64,000 nucleotides of DNA, taken from assembly GCF_003863965.1 (NCBI RefSeq), contig NZ_RRCN01000001.1:6817071-6881070 (forward strand), written 5' to 3'. A program made the position numbers and the translations under genes. Within the stretch, counting starts at the first letter, position 1. Every line of letters starts with the position of its first letter. This document shows, one piece after another, positions 59,184-64,000 of this stretch. The notes beneath the pieces are model-generated. The model did not search any database. It had not been told where the DNA came from and saw only the letters and a list, made by a program, of their open reading frames with translations. Source of the stretch: Paenibacillus oralis. GTDB lineage: Bacteria; Bacillota; Bacilli; Paenibacillales; Paenibacillaceae.

Positions 59184-59226
59184 TTACCTGCCCCACCTGC
59201 TACCTGTTACCTGCTACCTGTTACCC
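59184..59226. repeat. Seven-base tandem repeat
   Basis: About five to six imperfect copies of TTACCTG / CTACCTG. It is a simple microsatellite-like tract in the intergenic gap. Confidence 0.6.
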
Positions 59227-59308
59227 GTCTGCAAACCCAAGACTATAATAGCCTGCAGCTCGTCCCCGCCGGAACTGTCGCAGGTAGAATGTCACCGGAT
59301 AGATTAAC

Positions 59309-59368
59309 GCAGCCGTACGAAACAATCTTTCGCCTATTGTGCGGCTAGTTGTCCATTCGTACGGCTGC
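59309..59368. repeat. Long perfect inverted repeat
   Basis: GCAGCCGTACGAA (59309-59321) and TTCGTACGGCTGC (59356-59368) are perfect 13-base arms around a 34-base centre, which itself holds ACAAT...ATTGT (59322-59340). It lies 30 bases past the end of the aldolase gene. No U-run follows, so it is an mRNA 3' stem or element end rather than a standard terminator. Confidence 0.7.
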
Positions 59369-59398
59369 CCACAGCTGGTATTATATTTTCCGCAAAAA

Positions 59399-60067
59399 TC
59401 ACTTCAATCCCTTGGCCTTCAAATATTCTTCCTTGTAAGCCGCCGCCTTTTTGGCGATCAGCGAGAAATTGCGCTGCTTCACCGCTTCGTTCGTCAAATC
59501 GGAGCCGATACCGACGGCCACCGCGCCAGCTTTGATCCATTCGCCCAAATTGTCCAGCGATACGCCGCCGGTAGGCATGATGTTGGCCTGCGGCAACGGT
59601 CCCTTGATCGCCTTGATCATCGCTGGATTATACAGGTTGCCCGGGAACAGCTTGACGATGTCCGCTCCCAGCTCCAGCGCCTCCTGGATTTCCTTGATTG
59701 TCATGCAGCCGGGCATGACAGGAATACGATATCTGTTGCAGAGCAGCACCGTATCGCGGTTCAGCGAAGGCCCAACGACAAATTGGGCGCCGCTCAATAT
59801 AGCCGCCCGCGCCGTCTCGGGATCGAGCACCGTGCCGACGCCGATAATCGCATAGTTCGACGCTTCTTTCGCATCCCAGGAGTATTTGCGGGCCAGCTTC
59901 TCGATCGCCTCCAGCGCAAACGGGATCGTCATCGTTACTTCGATCACTTTAATGCCGCCGGCAATCGCCTGTTCGGCCATTAACACGACTTCCTCCGGCG
60001 TCTCGCCGCGCAAAACGGCAACAACGCCCTCTTCGACGATTTTTTGTACGAGCTGCAGCTTTTTCAT
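59399..60067 (-). CDS. eda: KDPG/KHG aldolase Eda (KdgA)
   Basis: 222 residues of class I aldolase TIM-barrel. VVAVLRGETPEEVVLM carries the catalytic Glu region, GVGTVLDPETARAAILSGAQ the substrate loop, and GADIVKLFPGN the Schiff-base Lys; IMPTGGVSLDNLGEWIKAGA binds phosphate. It splits 2-keto-3-deoxy-6-phosphogluconate into pyruvate and glyceraldehyde-3-phosphate, the last step of uronate breakdown started by GH88, KduI and KduD. KDG kinase, needed in between, is not seen in this window. AGAGGAA precedes the ATG. It follows a decayed gene on the same strand. Confidence 0.94.
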   Translation of the reverse strand: MKKLQLVQKIVEEGVVAVLRGETPEEVVLMAEQAIAGGIKVIEVTMTIPFALEAIEKLARKYSWDAKEASNYAIIGVGTVLDPETARAAILSGAQFVVGPSLNRDTVLLCNRYRIPVMPGCMTIKEIQEALELGADIVKLFPGNLYNPAMIKAIKGPLPQANIMPTGGVSLDNLGEWIKAGAVAVGIGSDLTNEAVKQRNFSLIAKKAAAYKEEYLKAKGLK

Positions 60068-60109
60068 GGAAATTCCTCTTTTCTATTGTTTCTCTAAATT
60101 AAATGTAAT

Positions 60110-60907
60110 CTAAAACGAATCATAATTCCACGTCAAACGTTGGCCGTTCAATTTCGGTTCTCCCGGATCGCCGGGACCTGATGCGCGCAAGGAAAGTCTG
60201 TCGCCGTTCAAGCTGACGGTTTACTCTACGCTCATCTCCCCAGCCGTCGCTGTGAATCGGGGCGCGCGGACAGACATAGCTGAGGAAAAAGCCTTCAATT
60301 CGGCAATGCCCAGCCGCTCGGCATCCTCAAGGCCCATCGCTTCGATAACAGCGCCGATCCGGCGCCCCCGGCATACGACCAGGTTGTACCCGTCCTGCCA
60401 AATATAGCATTCGCCGCAAACGTCCATTCTCCTTCCGGAAGCACGCCGATCACTAGATCCGGCACGTCCTCCGGCAGCGGGTACAGCGCCATGACGACGT
60501 TTTTGCGATACAGTACGCTGGTCCATTCGCTCTGATGGCGCGGGTCGCCGCCCTCCATATTATACCCTTCGCCAGAATGAAAAAAATACAGCTGATTCCC
60601 TTTCCTGCCTGTTCGGGCACCGGATCAAGGCCCAGCGGCCAATGGCCGTACAGCGGGCTGTCCGGGTTCGTATCCTGCAGCCGAAGGACGCGCAGCAGTA
60701 CGCTTCGGCCAAACGTCTTCCCTCATCGCGGTCAAACGGTGGTTTCTCCCCGGCATCCGCCACGGCGGCAAACAAATAGGATGCGTAATAAAAGTTATCC
60801 CGCACATCGCCATGGAACCAAAGCCCGCTGTTCAGCAAAGGCTGATTCCACGCTCTGCAGGCCGCTTTTCCGGCGATTTCTTTCATTCTTTTTTGATAGG
60901 GATTCAT
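60110..60907 (-). pseudogene. Decayed polysaccharide-locus gene with frameshifts, stop and deletion
   Basis: A good start (AAGGAG, ATG 60907) opens MNPYQKRMKEIAGKAA and LLNSGLWFHGDVRDNFYYAS. At about 60700 the sense moves to another frame (VLLRVLRLQDTNPDSPLYGH), at about 60605 to a third (NQLYFFHSGEGYNMEGGDPR) and near 60410 again (YIWQDGYNLVVCRGRRIGAV). A TAA interrupts at 60221-60223, and the same frame then runs on as TVSLNGDRLSLRASG to LNGQRLTWNYDSF and TAG at 60110. The jump at 60605 joins an N-terminal to a C-terminal part, so a large internal piece is probably lost. I recall such proteins in Paenibacillus carbohydrate loci without known function. Confidence 0.78.
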
Positions 60908-61035
60908 AACCGCTCCTTCCATCGCATACGGATTCACGAAGATAACGCTTGCCAAATGAACCCAAATAGGATTAATATGAACCTATGTGAACATTATACA
61001 CCCAAACAAACGAAAAAAAAGGAGACGGTAGAAAA

Positions 61036-61869
61036 ATGGAACGTCGTTATGCCTCTCATCCGAATGAAGTGAAACAGTTTGATACGGCCCGGCTGCGCCA
61101 GGAGTTTTTGATTCCGCAGCTGTTTACGCCGGATAAGCTCGAACTGGTGCTCACGCATGAGGATCGCCTGATCGTTGGCGGCGCCGCGCCGGTAAATGGC
61201 GAGGTGAAGCTGGAAACCGATCTTAAAGAGCTGGGCGTGGCTTATTTCCTGGAGCGGCGCGAGCTCGGCGCCATCAACGTCGGCGGGCCGGGGTCAATCG
61301 TGGTGGACGGCACCGAATACGAGCTAGGCACCAAAGATTGCCTGTACGTGGGGAAAGGATCGCGGGAAGTTATTTTTAAAAGCAAGGACGCGGCGAAACC
61401 GGCGAAGTTCTATTTGAACTCCGCTCCGGCCCACAAGGAGTTCCCTACCGCCAAAACGACTTTGGCCGAGGCGGAATCGGCCGCGCTCGGATCGATCGAA
61501 AATTCCAACGAACGGACGATCCACCGCCTGATCCACGAAAACGGCCTTCAAAGCTCCCAACTCGTTATGGGGATGACCCAGCTCAAGACGGGCAACATGT
61601 GGAACACGATGCCGGCTCACGTCCATCCGCGGCGCATGGAAGCTTATATGTATTTTGATCTGCCGGAGGACGCCGTGGTCGTTCATCTGATGGGCGCGCC
61701 TGATGAAACCCGCCATATCGTGATGCGTAACGAACAGGCCGTCATTTCGCCGAGCTGGTCGATCCACAGCGGCGTCGGCACGAGCAATTATACATTTATC
61801 TGGGGCATGGCCGGCGACAACAAAGCGTACGGGGATATGGACGCCGTAGCAATGAAAGATTTAAAATAA
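61036..61869 (+). CDS. kduI: 5-keto 4-deoxyuronate isomerase KduI
   Basis: 277 residues, a double cupin. MERRYASHPNEVKQFDTARL is the family N-terminus. Zinc ligands are in TMPAHVHPRRMEAYMYF (two His and a Glu) and PSWSIHSGVGTSNYTF (His). It isomerises 4-deoxy-5-ketouronate, the product of GH88 or oligogalacturonide lyases, to 2,5-diketo-3-deoxygluconate. AAGGAG precedes the start. It is followed by a DeoR-type regulator and KduD on the same strand. Confidence 0.97.
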   Translation: MERRYASHPNEVKQFDTARLRQEFLIPQLFTPDKLELVLTHEDRLIVGGAAPVNGEVKLETDLKELGVAYFLERRELGAINVGGPGSIVVDGTEYELGTKDCLYVGKGSREVIFKSKDAAKPAKFYLNSAPAHKEFPTAKTTLAEAESAALGSIENSNERTIHRLIHENGLQSSQLVMGMTQLKTGNMWNTMPAHVHPRRMEAYMYFDLPEDAVVVHLMGAPDETRHIVMRNEQAVISPSWSIHSGVGTSNYTFIWGMAGDNKAYGDMDAVAMKDLK

Positions 61870-61871
61870 GT

Positions 61872-61890
61872 AGAGGTTGTTCAAAAAGTC
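61872..61890 (+). repeat. 19-bp repeat end, inverted partner of 63695-63713
   Basis: AGAGGTTGTTCAAAAAGTC is the exact reverse complement of the right end of the 63501-63713 repeat. Here only the end is present, in the 79-base gap between kduI and the DeoR-type gene. Confidence 0.7.
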
Positions 61891-61948
61891 ATCTTTTGAT
61901 GAACTCTTATTTTAACAAGCAAAACTAACGGAAGAGTGAAGTTATACG

Positions 61949-62701
61949 ATGAGTCAGATACGGCGGTACGAGAAAATCATGGAGATTCTGTTAACCAACA
62001 AAGAGGTTACGGTAGCGGAATTAAGCGAAACTTTGGGGGTTACCGGCAAGACAATCCGTGAAGATCTCGCCAAGCTGGAGGAGCAGGGCTTGCTGGTCCG
62101 TGTGCACGGCGGGGCGGTGCTGGCCCAAGGGGACCAATTCGGGATTTTGCCGTCCCGGGAACCTTTGGCCAAGCATGCGGAAGAGAAAGCCGAGATCGCG
62201 CGCAAAGCGCTGCTTCATATCGAAGCGGACGACATTATTGCGCTGGACGGAGGCAGCACGACGCTGGAAATCGCCCGCCGGCTCGACAACCGCCCGCTGA
62301 CCGTCATTACAAACGATGTGTATATTATCGGCGAACTGGCCGTCAAAGACCAAATCCGGCTCGTTGTTCCGGGCGGTTACCGGGTTCGCAACATGTTGGC
62401 CGGTCCGGAGGCGGCGGCTTACGTTAAGCAGTTGAATATTCAAAAAGCGTTCATCTCGGCGACAGGCATCCATCCCGAACACGGGCTGTCGATTTATACC
62501 GGCGACCTGATCGGCCTCAAGCGCGCCATGATCGAAACGGCCCGCGAGACAATCGCCGTCATGAACCACCAAAAATTCGGACAAACGGCGCTGCGCACGT
62601 TTGCCTCGCTAAGCGAGCTGTCGCGAATTATTACCGACGGCGGACTTAGCGCCGACACGGCGCACAGGTACGAACATACCGGAGTCATTATCGAGTTTTA
62701 A
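61949..62701 (+). CDS. DeoR/GlpR-family transcriptional regulator
   Basis: 250 residues. The N-terminal winged helix is MSQIRRYEKIMEILLTNKEV, TVAELSETLGVTGKTIREDL, AKLEEQGLLVRVHGGAVL; the C-terminal DeoR sensor domain (ADDIIALDGGSTTLEIARRL, LTVITNDVYIIGELA, FISATGIHPEHGLSIYTGDL) binds a phosphorylated sugar or intermediate. Located between kduI and kduD, it most likely represses this uronate operon until KDG or KDPG accumulates; that ligand is an inference. Confidence 0.93.
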   Translation: MSQIRRYEKIMEILLTNKEVTVAELSETLGVTGKTIREDLAKLEEQGLLVRVHGGAVLAQGDQFGILPSREPLAKHAEEKAEIARKALLHIEADDIIALDGGSTTLEIARRLDNRPLTVITNDVYIIGELAVKDQIRLVVPGGYRVRNMLAGPEAAAYVKQLNIQKAFISATGIHPEHGLSIYTGDLIGLKRAMIETARETIAVMNHQKFGQTALRTFASLSELSRIITDGGLSADTAHRYEHTGVIIEF

Positions 62702-62736
62702 TACGGAAAATTGAAATGATAAGGAGTGCATTATCC

Positions 62737-63489
62737 ATGAAATGGTTCGATTTAACAGGGAAAACAGCTTTAGTTACGGGCGCGGCCAGCGGTCTCGGCC
62801 AGGGAATCGCCGCAGGGCTGGCCGAAGCGGGAGCCGACGTCGTCAGCGCTTCGCTAAGCACCAGCGCGGAAACGGTCGAACAAATCAAAGCGTTCGGCAG
62901 AAAAGGCGCGGAAATTATCGTTGATTTGAGCGATCACAGCAAGCTGCAGGAGACGTTTGACGAAGCGCTGGGGCTCACCGGACATATCGACATTCTCGTC
63001 AACAATGCCGGGATTATCCGCCGTGCGCCGGCCAAAGACCACAGCGAAAAAGACTGGTTCGACGTCATTAACATCAACCTGAATACGGTGTTCCTGCTGT
63101 CGCAAATCGCCGGCCGGCATATGACCGAAAGAGGCAGCGGCAAAATCATCAACATCTGCTCCATGCTCTCCTATCAAGGCGGGATCAACGTTCCCGGCTA
63201 CACGGCCAGCAAGCATGGCGTCGCCGGACTCACCAAAGCGTTCGCCAACGAATGGGCGGAGAGCGGCGTTCAGGTGAACGGGATCGCTCCCGGCTACATG
63301 GCCACGGACAACACGGCGCCGATCCGCGCCGACGAGAACCGCAAGTCCTCGATTACGGACCGCATTCCCGCCGGCCGCTGGGGCACGCCGGACGATGTAA
63401 AAGGCCCGGCCGTGTTCCTGGCCTCCACCGCTTCGGATTATCTGAACGGGCACATTTTGTGCGTGGACGGCGGCTGGATGGCCAGATAA
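62737..63489 (+). CDS. kduD: 2-dehydro-3-deoxy-D-gluconate 5-dehydrogenase KduD
   Basis: 250 residues, SDR. MKWFDLTGKTALVTGAASGL opens the protein, with TGxxxGLGQG cofactor loop, DILVNNAGIIRRAPA, IINICSMLSYQGGINVPGY with catalytic Ser and Tyr of YTASKHG, and FLASTASDYLNGHILCVDGG at the end. It reduces 2,5-diketo-3-deoxygluconate to KDG, directly after KduI. The ATG at 62737 has AAGGAG ten bases upstream; an earlier ATG at 62716 overlaps that site. Confidence 0.95.
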   Translation: MKWFDLTGKTALVTGAASGLGQGIAAGLAEAGADVVSASLSTSAETVEQIKAFGRKGAEIIVDLSDHSKLQETFDEALGLTGHIDILVNNAGIIRRAPAKDHSEKDWFDVININLNTVFLLSQIAGRHMTERGSGKIINICSMLSYQGGINVPGYTASKHGVAGLTKAFANEWAESGVQVNGIAPGYMATDNTAPIRADENRKSSITDRIPAGRWGTPDDVKGPAVFLASTASDYLNGHILCVDGGWMAR

Positions 63490-63500
63490 TTTTAAAGTGC

Positions 63501-63713
63501 GAGGTCAAAAAGTCGGATTTTCAGGACCGAGAAGGTTGAATGAAGCTAGGGACTGAGTAGCGGAGCGTAGACAGATCTACGTGAGTCAAATGTTTCCGAA
63601 GGAAACATGCTTCGGAAGCATCCGCTTGGAAGGCCCGGCTGAATTCAAGATTCGACGCCCGATCGCTCCCTGAACTACTTCGTCATGGGAAGACGACTTT
63701 TTGAACAACCTCT
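63501..63713. repeat. Dispersed intergenic repeat with terminal inverted repeats (family 3)
   Basis: A 213-bp non-coding block whose ends pair: left GAGGTCAAAAAGTC (63501-63514), right GACTTTTTGAACAACCTCT (63695-63713), identical except for four bases missing on the left. Inside are GACCGAGAAGGTTGAATGAA and GCCCGGCTGAATTCAAGATT. I recall similar blocks between Paenibacillus genes. Its right end overlaps the last base of the next gene's stop codon. Confidence 0.7.
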
Positions 63714-64000
63714 TAAACCTCAATCACCTGCAGGCAGCTCCGGATTTCTTCCACGGCGGCTGCCTGCTTCCATTCTCTCCGGTACCCCAGGCAAGCGCAG
63801 ATCATCTCTGTCTCCCGCTCGATATGTTTTTTGCGGTAATGGACATGTCCCATCACGGCGTAACGCACGCCGTATTTAGCGTACAAATCCGCATATTCCG
63901 CGCTGCCCAGGAAGGCGTTGAAATATTCCCACTGCGGATGCGGCATCGGCACCTTGAAAAAGGGATGTCCCAGCATATGCGTGACCATGATGATCCGTTT
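63713..64000 (-). CDS. Metallophosphoesterase, C-terminal fragment
   Basis: 96 codons open at the right window edge (KRIIMVTHMLGHPFFKVPMP, AEYADLYAKYGVRYAVMGHV, HYRKKHIERETEMICACLG). MVTHM and VMGHVHYR are the last two metal-binding motifs (H and GHxH) of calcineurin-like phosphoesterases. The N-terminal part lies outside. Substrate unknown. It is the convergent neighbour of kduD. Confidence 0.8.
   Translation of the reverse strand, partial: KRIIMVTHMLGHPFFKVPMPHPQWEYFNAFLGSAEYADLYAKYGVRYAVMGHVHYRKKHIERETEMICACLGYRREWKQAAAVEEIRSCLQVIEV

Noticed and set aside
59184..59226. Possible CRISPR-like repeats
   Set aside because: The units are only seven bases, contiguous and without spacers. No cas gene is present.

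Overview
The window looks like a chromosomal segment of a Paenibacillaceae bacterium (Paenibacillus or a close relative). The basis is gene content: collagen-like protein with a dedicated glycosyltransferase, two YesM/YesN-controlled sugar ABC transporters without their own ATPase, LipO/LplB/LplC-type proteins, a zinc-ribbon IS1595-derived gene, KduI/KduD/Eda uronate catabolism, strong AGGAGG ribosome binding sites and several dispersed intergenic repeats. No tRNA, rRNA or CRISPR was seen.

Layout. 0-6.8 kb: end of an NSS-type transporter, an NmrA-like oxidoreductase facing a TetR regulator, an AT-rich TPR-protein gene overlapping a short exported-peptide gene (3072-3200; the best candidate for an undescribed system, an RRNPP/Rap-Phr-like cell-cell signalling pair), and an OmpR-type two-component system with a small exported protein. 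7-11.5 kb: a secreted DUF6055-like HExxH protein, then a collagen-like/beta-helix surface protein and a GT2-TPR glycosyltransferase. 11.5-13.7 kb: accessory patch with an IS256-type insertion (inverted repeats and 8-bp target duplication) near the 3' end of an immunity-like gene that overlaps what looks like a toxin C-terminal remnant. 13.7-21.9 kb: hypothetical TIM-barrel-like protein, FUSC-type membrane protein, and a PTS operon (PRD activator, EIIA, EIIB, EIIC, DUF4038 glycosidase-like) with a perfect cre match.

21.9-25.2 kb: TPP riboswitch and thiazole operon tenI-thiS-thiG-thiH, in which thiG is broken by an internal deletion and frameshift. 25.3-33.8 kb: cohesin/dockerin-type secreted protein, a GT2, an Acg-type nitroreductase with TetR repressor and clear operator, a YHYH/stalk-domain exported protein, a 298-bp MITE-like element nested inside another repeat, and an MHYT-GGDEF-EAL c-di-GMP protein.

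34-63.5 kb: polysaccharide utilisation. A YesM-YesN-LplB-LplC-LipO operon is followed by a YkvI-like transporter, an AraC regulator with two Gfo/Idh/MocA oxidoreductases and a ThuA-like protein, a GH88 unsaturated glucuronyl hydrolase, a LexA-box-like promoter driving an IS1595-derived gene that lacks the usual catalytic residues, a second ABC importer with its own YesN/YesM pair and a cre site, an SDR, Eda aldolase, a decayed gene, and KduI, a DeoR regulator and KduD. GH88, KduI, KduD and Eda together form the route from unsaturated uronyl oligosaccharides to pyruvate plus glyceraldehyde-3-phosphate, except KDG kinase, which is not in the window. The window ends in a metallophosphoesterase fragment.
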